DNA from: an uncultured Phascolarctobacterium sp.
Lineage (GTDB): Bacteria > Bacillota > Negativicutes > Acidaminococcales > Acidaminococcaceae
Assembly (NCBI GenBank): GCA_900544795.1
Contig: UQWM01000025.1
Coordinates: 1 to 29,636, forward strand
Direction of reading: 5' to 3'
Length of the DNA: 29,636 nucleotides
Under the pieces are notes generated by a model that saw only the letters and a program-made list of their open reading frames with translations, had not been told where the DNA came from and did not search any database. The position numbers and the translations under genes were made by a program. This document shows, one piece after another, positions 23,767-29,636 of the stretch; the first letter of the stretch is position 1; each line of letters opens with the position of its first letter.

Positions 23767-26283
23767 ATGAAGCTGACAACTCAAAAAAGAATAGCTCTCG
23801 AAGAATTTGCGCATAAATATATTTATAAACTGCTCTGCGAGCAGGATATACCTTTTATACTCGACCATCTTGACCATGATCTTATCGGTATCGGAGCCGG
23901 TGAGCACAATTATTATGCAACGCAGACAGAAGCCAGTGCTTTTATCGCTTCACTAAACGGTCAAATACCGCCCTGCCGCTTATTGGACGAAGAATGGACC
24001 ATACTCCCACTAACAAATGCACTTTACATAGCCCAGGGACGCCACTATCTGACCTCGGTCCAAAATCAGGAACTGCTCGTCCAAACCCACCAACGGGCAA
24101 CCATCATCATTAAAGACCTGGGCTCTGACTACAGTTATGTTTATCTGCACCTTTCTCATCCTTATCAGGAACTGCAGAGCGGCGAGGATTTTCCCTTTCA
24201 GATCGGCAGCCAGACCTATAAATATATGAAATCAGAACTTGCCCAGGCCAAAGAACTGCTGCATCAAAAAGAACAGCAGATGGAAGTTGTACTGCGCGCA
24301 GTTAATGGCGGCATTAAATGCAGTAACGACGATGCCGATTATTCCTTTGCCTATATCAGCGATGAATTGCCGGTCATGTTTGGCTATACAATGGAAGAAT
24401 TTATCGAATTCACTGGCAACAGCGCTATTGGACTAACTTATCCTCCCGATATGCCCAAGTCTGTAGCCGATTGTGAAGAGTGCTTTAAGAACGGCAACCC
24501 CACTTATTCGATCAAATACCGGGTACTCTGCAAGGACGGCAGCCTGAAATGGATCATTGACAGCGGCCGCAAAACTACGACGCCGGAAGGCAAAACCATC
24601 ATCAATAGTATTTACCTTGATATAACCCGAGATGAAGAAGCACGCCAGCAGGAGCTTCATCACGCCCGCAAGGAAAAACAGCAGTACTATGATCTGCTTT
24701 CCGGCATTAACAGTAATTATTATTTTATCTATCTTGTCAATCTTGACGACGGTTCAGGGATTCCCCTGCGCTTGCCGGAGGATCCCCGCCATGTTTTCAA
24801 AAACTACACTGCCAAAGATATCTATAGTATCGAGCAGCTTGCCAAAAGTCATTTCCACCCTGCTGACCGTGAAAAGGTCTTAAAGCATTTTTCCTTAGAC
24901 GGCCTCCGCAAACAGGGGCAGGATCGTCACATTGACTTTTCACTGGAGTGCCGCAGCCTTGTTGGCAGTGAATACCGCTGGATAGCTTTCAACTCCACAT
25001 TGCTGGCTCAAAGTGATGGCTATCATCAAATCATTCTCACCCTACGTGATATCCATGAAGATAAGTTGAAAGAACTACAGGAGCAGCAGGCAATTCAGGA
25101 AGCCTTTAATGCAGCTAAAGCCGCCAACATCGCTAAAAATGAGTTCCTTTCCCGTATGAGCCACGATATACGCACGCCAATGAACGCTATTATTGGCATG
25201 ACCGCCATCGCCGGCAAACACTTAAATGAAAAAGACCGTATCCAGGATTGTCTGGCCAAAATCACCACTGCCAGCAATCATCTTTTGACTTTGATCAACG
25301 AAGTGCTGGATATGTCTAAAATCGAAAGCGGCAAACTGCATCTGCTGGAAGAAGATTTCAATATTCACGTAATGCTGCAGGAGCTGCTTGACCTGCTGAA
25401 TCCACAGATCATCGCCAAAGAACACGACTTCACCCTGATAACAGCGCCTGACCTGCGCGCAGATGTGGTGGGCGACAAAATGCGCCTGCAGCAGCTTTTA
25501 CTTAACATCGCTGTCAACGCTGTCAAGTATACACCGCCCCGCGGCAAAATTTCTTTAGAAGTACGCGAAAAACAGTCTACCTTCCACGGTACTGGCTGCT
25601 ATGAATTTATCGTCAAAGACAATGGCATCGGTATGGACCCGGACTTTGCGGCCAAAATATTTGAACCCTTTGCCAGAGCTTCCGATTCACGCACCAGCGA
25701 AATCGAAGGCACTGGCCTTGGGATGACAATTGCTCTCAATCTGGCTCGCATGATGAACGGCTCGATCGACGTGACAAGCACCTTGGGTGAGGGATCAACC
25801 TTCACGGCTACCGTTTATATGCACCCCCGCCACAAAGCGGCAGACACTGCCCCACCCCCGTCCAGTGCGGCTACCGAACAACTGCAAGAACTTTCATTCA
25901 GCGGTCAAACAGCCTTATTAGTAGAAGACAATCAGCTAAATCTGGAAATAGCCGTTGAATTATTGCAATACATCGGCTTTACCGTGACTACCGCCCAAAA
26001 TGGCTTAGAAGCACTGGAAAAATTTACTGCAGCTGCTCCGGACACTTATTCACTGATCCTGATGGATATTCAGATGCCAGTGATGAACGGCCTGGAAGCC
26101 GCACGGGCCATCCGTTCCCTGAGCAGACCAGACGCCCAGCTCATTCCCATAATCGCTATGACGGCTAATGCTTTTCCTGAAGATATAGCGGCTACAAAGC
26201 AGGCCGGCATGAACGAACACCTCAGCAAACCAGTCAATATGGAGCATTTCCAAACTGTACTGAAAAAATGGTGCTGCAAATAA
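23767..26283 (+). CDS. Soluble hybrid histidine kinase with NTF2-like and PAS sensors
   Basis: This 838-residue protein has no membrane segment. An N-terminal NTF2/SnoaL-like region (about 1-150: FAHKYIYKLL, YIAQGRHYLTS) is followed by a PAS domain (about 185-305, MFGYTMEEFIEF and YRVLCKDGSLKWI) and a second PAS-like domain (about 310-440). HisKA carries SHDIRTPMNAIIGM with His466. ATPase boxes are NIAVNAVKYT, DNGIGM, FEPFARA and GTGLGM. A Pro-rich linker leads to a receiver with Asp767 in ILMDIQMPVMNG and Lys in HLSKPV. ATG 23767 is set by GGAGG at 23754-23758. It senses a cytosolic signal; no partner regulator or output gene is next to it. It lies alone between two identical tRNA-Arg genes. 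Confidence 0.9.
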   Translation: MKLTTQKRIALEEFAHKYIYKLLCEQDIPFILDHLDHDLIGIGAGEHNYYATQTEASAFIASLNGQIPPCRLLDEEWTILPLTNALYIAQGRHYLTSVQNQELLVQTHQRATIIIKDLGSDYSYVYLHLSHPYQELQSGEDFPFQIGSQTYKYMKSELAQAKELLHQKEQQMEVVLRAVNGGIKCSNDDADYSFAYISDELPVMFGYTMEEFIEFTGNSAIGLTYPPDMPKSVADCEECFKNGNPTYSIKYRVLCKDGSLKWIIDSGRKTTTPEGKTIINSIYLDITRDEEARQQELHHARKEKQQYYDLLSGINSNYYFIYLVNLDDGSGIPLRLPEDPRHVFKNYTAKDIYSIEQLAKSHFHPADREKVLKHFSLDGLRKQGQDRHIDFSLECRSLVGSEYRWIAFNSTLLAQSDGYHQIILTLRDIHEDKLKELQEQQAIQEAFNAAKAANIAKNEFLSRMSHDIRTPMNAIIGMTAIAGKHLNEKDRIQDCLAKITTASNHLLTLINEVLDMSKIESGKLHLLEEDFNIHVMLQELLDLLNPQIIAKEHDFTLITAPDLRADVVGDKMRLQQLLLNIAVNAVKYTPPRGKISLEVREKQSTFHGTGCYEFIVKDNGIGMDPDFAAKIFEPFARASDSRTSEIEGTGLGMTIALNLARMMNGSIDVTSTLGEGSTFTATVYMHPRHKAADTAPPPSSAATEQLQELSFSGQTALLVEDNQLNLEIAVELLQYIGFTVTTAQNGLEALEKFTAAAPDTYSLILMDIQMPVMNGLEAARAIRSLSRPDAQLIPIIAMTANAFPEDIAATKQAGMNEHLSKPVNMEHFQTVLKKWCCK

Positions 26284-26296
26284 TTTACAAAAGCTG

Positions 26297-26325
26297 TTGA
26301 CAATCTCACGGCAATCCGATATAAT
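26297..26325 (+). promoter_or_regulatory. Promoter of the second tRNA-Arg
   Basis: TTGACA (26297-26302) and TATAAT (26320-26325), spacing 17, only 14 bases after the kinase stop codon. No terminator is seen between the kinase and this tRNA. Confidence 0.8.
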
Positions 26326-26358
26326 ATCATCGTTGCCTAAAGATTTAGACAACCCAAT

Positions 26359-26435
26359 GACTCCGTAGCTCAGTTGGATAGAGCGTTTGACTACGAATCA
26401 AAAGGTCGCAGGTTCGAATCCTGCCGGGGCCACCA
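26359..26435 (+). tRNA. tRNA-Arg (anticodon ACG), copy 2
   Basis: Identical in all 77 bases to copy 1, including the A2-C71 acceptor mismatch. Its upstream 16-mer ATCGTTGCCTAAAGAT is also shared, but the terminators differ. Phage-derived genes begin soon after its 3' end, a common integration position. Confidence 0.93.
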
Positions 26436-26446
26436 TTAGAATGCAG

Positions 26447-26475
26447 ACACCGCAAGGAATTGCGGTGTTTTTTTG
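26447..26475 (+). terminator. Terminator of tRNA-Arg copy 2
   Basis: A 9-bp stem (26447-26455 with 26460-26468), loop GGAA, followed by a run of T. Confidence 0.85.
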
Positions 26476-26481
26476 TTTTCC

Positions 26482-26522
26482 GGGGAACAAATGTCAATTT
26501 GGTATGGGGAATATTTGGGGAA
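26482..26522 (+). repeat. Three direct GGGGAA repeats
   Basis: GGGGAA occurs at 26482, 26506 and 26517, within 41 bases of otherwise AT-rich sequence just beyond the tRNA terminator. Such short repeats next to a tRNA end can be integrase arm-binding sites; nothing else supports this. Confidence 0.3.
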
Positions 26523-26548
26523 GATTTTAAAGCCTTACCATCATAGAA

Positions 26549-27058
26549 TTATATCTTAACAACAATTCCCGCCATAACATTATCTTGCCGTCCAGCAATC
26601 CAACCACCTATATTGCCTTTGACCGGAAAACCTATCATGCCAACAGCACCATCTTTAGAAGTGCCTATACCAATTTCCCAGTGCTTAGTCTTATCAATCA
26701 CAGGTACTGTTATATTTAAGTCTGATCGGCTTGTTTGGTTTAGCTGGAGCTTATATTTATCAAAAACATACTTTTCATCATCAGTCTTTTTGATTCCAAA
26801 ATCTTTGCCATTTACTTTCACTGCCAGTTCCTGCTTGCCAACATTTATATCAATGTCTGTTTTTTCTGTACTGCCGTCCTGGTAAATATACTTAGGCACA
26901 TAAACAATTTCTGTTTTGGTATCATTTTTATATTTTACTTCTGTTTGTATCTCCGGCTCTGCAACAGGGCAGATGTGCAACAATGCACGTGCATACCAGC
27001 CGAGGAAAAAAGCAGCCACACATAACACTACTGTAATAATTTTATATTTATTTTCCAC
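26549..27058 (-). CDS. Membrane-anchored phage protein, candidate spanin
   Basis: This 169-residue protein begins with GTG 27058 placed 7 bases after GGAGG (an ATG 9 bases upstream abuts that site). A membrane anchor (about 5-25, IITVVLCVAAFFLGWYARAL) is followed by a hydrophilic, Lys/Thr-rich part (KYKNDTKTEIVYVPKYIYQD). The C-terminal half is beta-rich (WEIGIGTSKDGAVGMIGFP, GGWIAGRQDNVMAGIVVKI). It follows the endolysin gene, the position occupied by spanins in phages of diderm hosts, where they disrupt the outer membrane. The family is not one I can name and the spanin role is inferred from place and topology. It is separated from the endolysin gene by a hairpin. Confidence 0.6.
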   Translation of the reverse strand: MENKYKIITVVLCVAAFFLGWYARALLHICPVAEPEIQTEVKYKNDTKTEIVYVPKYIYQDGSTEKTDIDINVGKQELAVKVNGKDFGIKKTDDEKYVFDKYKLQLNQTSRSDLNITVPVIDKTKHWEIGIGTSKDGAVGMIGFPVKGNIGGWIAGRQDNVMAGIVVKI

Positions 27059-27079
27059 AAACATACCTCCATAAAAGTA

Positions 27080-27104
27080 AAAGGGCATCGTTAAGATGCC
27101 CTTT
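27080..27104 (-). terminator. Hairpin between endolysin and spanin-like genes
   Basis: A perfect 10-bp stem (27080-27089 with 27095-27104) with a 5-base loop, followed on the minus strand by TTTTACTTTT. It looks like a leaky terminator, leaving the next gene dependent on read-through. Confidence 0.65.
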
Positions 27105-27112
27105 ATCAATTT

Positions 27113-27706
27113 TTATAACAAATAATTGCCATCAAAAAGCTTACCATTTATATCGTAACTATCAGTAAATTGCCACATTGTAGCGTTAGGCCAATCACAG
27201 CGGCCACCCCATTGAGCTACCCAATAAGGCACATAATCTGCCAGCTGATCTGTATAAATTTTGTTTTCCAACCAATCTAAATTAGCATAAATACCACAGC
27301 TATATCCAGCTTCATTGCATGTAACAATAAAATCACTGCACATATTTGTGATAGTTTGATTCGTAGGCATACCATTTCCAGACTTATAACCGTCTGCGTC
27401 TTCCATATCAAACCATAATCCCATTTCAATCTTATCTTTTGTCAGCCCCGCATCTTTTAAAACAGATATCATATATCTAGATTCTGATCTTGCCGCTGGT
27501 TCATCCAAAGCATAGCTATAATAATATACGCCAATTTTCAGGCCAACCGCCAACGCTCCATTTACATTTTCATAAAAATTAGTATCCAAATGCCTATTTC
27601 CAAAACCAAGCCGAATAATGGCAAAATCCATACCAGCAGCTTTTACTGCATTCCAATCTACATAACCATTGTTTTCAGATACATCAATGCCTTTTAACAT
27701 TTTCAT
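27113..27706 (-). CDS. GH25 phage lysozyme (endolysin)
   Basis: This 197-residue protein is a single GH25 muramidase domain. KGIDVSENNGYVDW contains the first catalytic-site Asp. FAIIRLGFGN and IGVYYYSYALDEPAA follow, and MGLWFDMEDADG holds the Asp-x-Glu pair that cleaves the MurNAc-GlcNAc bond. IYANLDWLENKI and YWVAQWGGRCDWPNATMWQFTD complete the barrel (cited in part). No signal peptide or cell-wall-binding repeats, so it needs a holin for export. It overlaps the holin reading frame by four bases (ATGA). RBS AAAGGACGG. Confidence 0.92.
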   Translation of the reverse strand: MKMLKGIDVSENNGYVDWNAVKAAGMDFAIIRLGFGNRHLDTNFYENVNGALAVGLKIGVYYYSYALDEPAARSESRYMISVLKDAGLTKDKIEMGLWFDMEDADGYKSGNGMPTNQTITNMCSDFIVTCNEAGYSCGIYANLDWLENKIYTDQLADYVPYWVAQWGGRCDWPNATMWQFTDSYDINGKLFDGNYLL

Positions 27707-27900
27707 AACCGTCCTTTCAGTTTTCCGATAAGCTTATCCAAAACATCAACACCTGCATCACTTAAATTTTCAATTACCGATAATACTTCAGTAACTACCA
27801 TATAACCAATAACAAGACTTACCATCCATGTAGGCGTATTCAATATGTGCATCATTAAATCTCCAACGCCAGCAACAAAAGCACATATAACATAGCTCAT
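27703..27900 (-). pseudogene. Holin, N-terminally truncated
   Basis: The 65-residue frame matches only the C-terminal half of the phage holin_4_1 (toxin secretion/lysis) family. VIGYMVVTEVLSVIENLSDAG corresponds to the family FYIANEGLSILENxxxxG block, and a Lys-rich tail follows. The usual length is about 130-140 residues; the first membrane segments and the LDYxTG region are missing. The apparent ATG at 27900 has no ribosome site. It lies directly after the truncated cro-like frame, so the break is probably a deletion junction. It still overlaps the endolysin start. Confidence 0.65.
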
Positions 27901-27985
27901 TAGATACGCTTTGCAAGCTATCTCCGTTCCTACTCATTTCCGCTATTAAATTAGGGAAAATATATACAACTTTTCTTCTTACCAT
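27790..27985 (-). pseudogene. Cro/phage-regulator-like gene, 5' part only
   Basis: ATG 27985 has an excellent AGGAGG site and a promoter (28041-28069). The first ~28 residues (MVRRKVVYIFPNLIAEMSRN and GDSLQSVS) resemble the start of small phage HTH regulators in which NLxAEMxRN precedes the first helix. After about 27902 the frame only shadows the holin gene in another phase (CYMCFCCWRW) and ends at 27790. The helix-turn-helix itself is therefore missing. It faces the cI-like gene across the operators, as cro does. Confidence 0.55.
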
Positions 27986-28014
27986 TTTTACCTCCTCATC
28001 GCACTTATATTTTA

Positions 28015-28107
28015 AACGCAAATTGCGTTATTCGATTATTATGTTAAACGCATTACGCGCTTTTGTCAATCTTTTATTGAATTTTTAATTGCAATTTGCG
28101 TTATAAT
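28015..28107. promoter_or_regulatory. Lysogeny-type divergent control region with operator array
   Basis: A perfect palindrome AACGCAA-A-TTGCGTT lies at 28015-28029. Looser copies lie at 28047-28061 and 28088-28102. The leftward promoter is TTGACA (28064-28069) with TAACAT (28041-28046), spacing 17, and the second operator fills its spacer. The rightward -10 is TATAAT (28102-28107), overlapping the third operator. This is the layout of a cI/cro switch. Confidence 0.65.
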
Positions 28108-28140
28108 GTGTTAAATTGTATTCATGGAAGGAGTACTACT

Positions 28141-28527
28141 ATGAATATCTATATTGAATTTGGTAGACGATTAGCCTTTATACGTCAAAATTCAAAGCTA
28201 TCACAATCGCAAATTGCGCAAAAACTTAATATCGCACAATCAACATACGCAGGATACGAAAAAGGAGTACGTAAAATTCCTTTAGAAATCATTGTCCAAC
28301 TATCAAAAATTTTAAATATTAGTCCTACTATACTAATATTGGGCGATGAAGCAAATATTGTTAAAGATTACACTATATCTGAACAAGAATTAATAAAAAA
28401 ATATCGCCAACTTACTGCCGAGCAGCAAGGGGCGATAGAAAATAGTATAAATTATTATATTAAGGCAAATAAGAAAGATCAAACAACGGAAAACGGCGAA
28501 GACCCGTTCACAAACAAGGTCGGGTAA
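28141..28527 (+). CDS. cI-like HTH (XRE-family) phage repressor
   Basis: This 128-residue protein has an N-terminal XRE helix-turn-helix (FGRRLAFIRQNSKLSQSQIA, QKLNIAQSTYAGYEKGVRK) through about residue 65. A short helical tail follows (LIKKYRQLTAEQQGAIENSI). There is no LexA-type Ser-Lys peptidase domain, so induction would not be by RecA-driven self-cleavage. ATG 28141 follows GGAAGGAG by 7 bases. It points away from the truncated cro-like gene and probably binds the AACGCAA operators. Confidence 0.85.
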   Translation: MNIYIEFGRRLAFIRQNSKLSQSQIAQKLNIAQSTYAGYEKGVRKIPLEIIVQLSKILNISPTILILGDEANIVKDYTISEQELIKKYRQLTAEQQGAIENSINYYIKANKKDQTTENGEDPFTNKVG

Positions 28528-28602
28528 TATTCGTTGATTTCAGTTCTGATCGTCACATTGACGATTAAATAAATATTACAATCCCAGGGAGAGTGTTTAG
28601 TG

Positions 28603-29439
28603 ATGAAAAAACTGTTTCTTTTATTCTGCTTTATCATGCTTGCATTTAACACTGTTTATGCCGCAACAATACCAGAACCAACAAAAAAAGTAGTTCTCTT
28701 TTATCGTGTTCCTGACACTATTCTTCAATGTCAGAACGCTGATGAAGATATAGTTGCTGGTGCTGCGGAATTAGAAAAAGAACTTAAAAATCACTATAGT
28801 AAAAGATTTATCGTACAAGAAATTAGAAAAGCCCCTGAAGAAAAAATGTTGCCAGACGGCTATAAGGCTCTAATTAAACCAAACCAAATTCCGCTTATAG
28901 TTACAATAGACTTGGAAGGGCAAGGTTCTAATGTTGACTACTATCAAAATGCTTTTGGCGCGAAATCAGCTGGTGTTTCTCAGACAGTAAACGTACACTT
29001 AGTCGAGGCTTTACCAGCAAGCAACAACAATTCTTTTGCTTGGATAGATTATGGTGTTCAAGCTTATGGTGCAGGAACATTTGCTATAGGTAGAGATATT
29101 TTTGCAGCACAAACTGATCCACGTAAAAATGTAAAAAATGCAGTTCGCGGCTGCTTCCGTGATGCCTGTAAATTAAATGAATCAATTAACAAGTATGCCA
29201 ACCCTGCTGCATACGAAAAAGAAGTTAATCGTTTCACTGGTAACTTTGAAGCAGTAGTAGCTGCTGATCAGAAAACTAATTCTGTAGCACTTGGAAAAAT
29301 AAAAAAATTTGAAGATTGGTGCAAAGCAGACAAAATGCGTGAAAGTTACCTTATCGGCTTAAATGGATTCACTAATATTAATCAAAAAATTATCTTTATT
29401 GACCAAATGATAAAAATGGGAGTATATAAAGAAAACTAA
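28603..29439 (+). CDS. Secreted protein of unknown function
   Basis: This 278-residue protein begins with a signal peptide (MKKLFLLFCFIMLAFNTVYA, cleavage after VYA likely). I do not recognise the mature part. It opens with a beta-strand and VLFYRVPDTI, has a charged helix (AAELEKELKNHYSKRF), a hydrophobic strand PLIVTIDLEGQG, and a helical C-terminus (FEDWCKADKMRESYLIGL). Codon use is AT-rich like the prophage genes. It lies just right of the cI-like gene and could be a cargo gene or ordinary host sequence past the element. ATG 28603 is chosen with GGGAGAG upstream; a GTG immediately before is possible. Confidence 0.7.
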   Translation: MKKLFLLFCFIMLAFNTVYAATIPEPTKKVVLFYRVPDTILQCQNADEDIVAGAAELEKELKNHYSKRFIVQEIRKAPEEKMLPDGYKALIKPNQIPLIVTIDLEGQGSNVDYYQNAFGAKSAGVSQTVNVHLVEALPASNNNSFAWIDYGVQAYGAGTFAIGRDIFAAQTDPRKNVKNAVRGCFRDACKLNESINKYANPAAYEKEVNRFTGNFEAVVAADQKTNSVALGKIKKFEDWCKADKMRESYLIGLNGFTNINQKIIFIDQMIKMGVYKEN

Positions 29440-29636
29440 TACTTTATATTAAAGCGATTAATATGCAAAAAGTTAAAATACAAATAATAAAAATTGGAAT
29501 ACAACATCATGACGTTCTTTTCAAAAAATTAGAAAATTATAATAGCAGACTATTCCAAATTTCTATCAAACAGGTATCTAGACGATAAAGTCCATATAAT
29601 TGTGTAAAAAGAAAGAGTCATCAAAACCCTTTTTAA
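29440..29636 (+). other. AT-rich end region, one doubtful short frame
   Basis: No clear gene is seen. A 41-codon frame (29463-29588, MQKVKIQIIKIG... to VSRR) has protein-like composition but no ribosome site; it may be a gene fragment. I see no terminator with a proper T-run or tRNA-end repeat here. Confidence 0.3.

Larger units (their letters stand above)
26436..28527. mobile_element. Prophage remnant next to tRNA-Arg
   Basis: An AT-rich block follows the tRNA-Arg. It holds a spanin-like gene, a GH25 endolysin, a truncated holin and a truncated cro-like gene on the minus strand, and a cI-like repressor on the plus strand with an operator array between. No integrase, capsid, tail or terminase gene is present. 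The other end of the element is not seen: no second copy of the tRNA 3' end occurs to its right within the window. Confidence 0.75.

Noticed and set aside
26470..26550. Plus-strand frame ending YHHRIIS as the tail of an integrase
   Set aside because: It is only about 25 codons long, begins in the tRNA terminator and lacks any recombinase motif.
29463..29588. 41-codon plus-strand ORF
   Set aside because: No ribosome site and no recognisable family; kept only as a doubtful fragment.
1..29636. CRISPR arrays, insertion sequences, rRNA genes
   Set aside because: No regularly spaced repeats, transposase motifs or rRNA-like sequence were seen.

Overview
The window most likely comes from a diderm Firmicute of the class Negativicutes; Acidaminococcaceae such as Phascolarctobacterium would fit, but I cannot assign a genus. 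Reasons: moderate GC, Gram-positive style AGGAGG ribosome sites and TTGACA/TATAAT promoters, a two-gene SufC-SufB iron-sulfur system, and an ArnT-like envelope glycosyltransferase together with a phage gene that looks built for a cell with an outer membrane. Nearly all genes are bacterial housekeeping or transport genes in short operons, mostly on the minus strand. The last 3 kb is an AT-rich accessory tail with a prophage remnant.

Layout. 1-300: the tail of a plus-strand gene, a shared terminator, and an isolated 29-residue membrane microprotein gene with its own promoter. 461-4484: an fbpABC-type iron(III) ABC transporter operon (minus). 4689-5932: an M20 peptidase gene broken by a one-base frameshift (plus). 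6031-10965: an aromatic-acid decarboxylation locus (minus) with a MerR-type regulator, a UbiD-family decarboxylase, an SLC13/DASS anion transporter, a UbiX prenyl-FMN synthase and an LpdD-type prFMN chaperone. The same 14-base operator lies in front of merR and in front of ubiD. 10995-11235: tRNA-Glu(CTC) and tRNA-Gln(CTG). 11253-13313: sufC-sufB, where SufC has a cysteine-rich insertion. 13470-15748: lgt, then a convergent purine permease. 15838-15998: an unexplained structured, C-rich intergenic RNA candidate. 15989-17213: a small operon of a WYL-family regulator lacking its WYL core, an unknown protein, and a Cys-rich miniprotein. 17310-20994: a response regulator, a sensor kinase and an ArnT-like glycosyltransferase (envelope modification). 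21056-23433: a sodium:solute symporter divergent from a TetR regulator that has no ordinary start codon. 23467-26475: two identical tRNA-Arg(ACG) genes bracketing a large soluble hybrid histidine kinase. 26436-28527: the prophage remnant, with cI- and cro-like control genes, a beheaded holin, a GH25 endolysin and a spanin-like protein. 28603-29439: an unknown secreted protein.

How the parts work together. In the aromatic locus UbiX makes prenyl-FMN, LpdD helps its use, UbiD decarboxylates an imported hydroxy-aromatic acid, and the SLC13 protein probably brings the acid in. The MerR protein likely switches on ubiD through a 19-bp-spaced promoter and represses itself. The tail is best explained by a large internal deletion that fused the early cro region of a prophage to its lysis cassette. 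All family assignments rest on motifs read by eye; no database search was possible.
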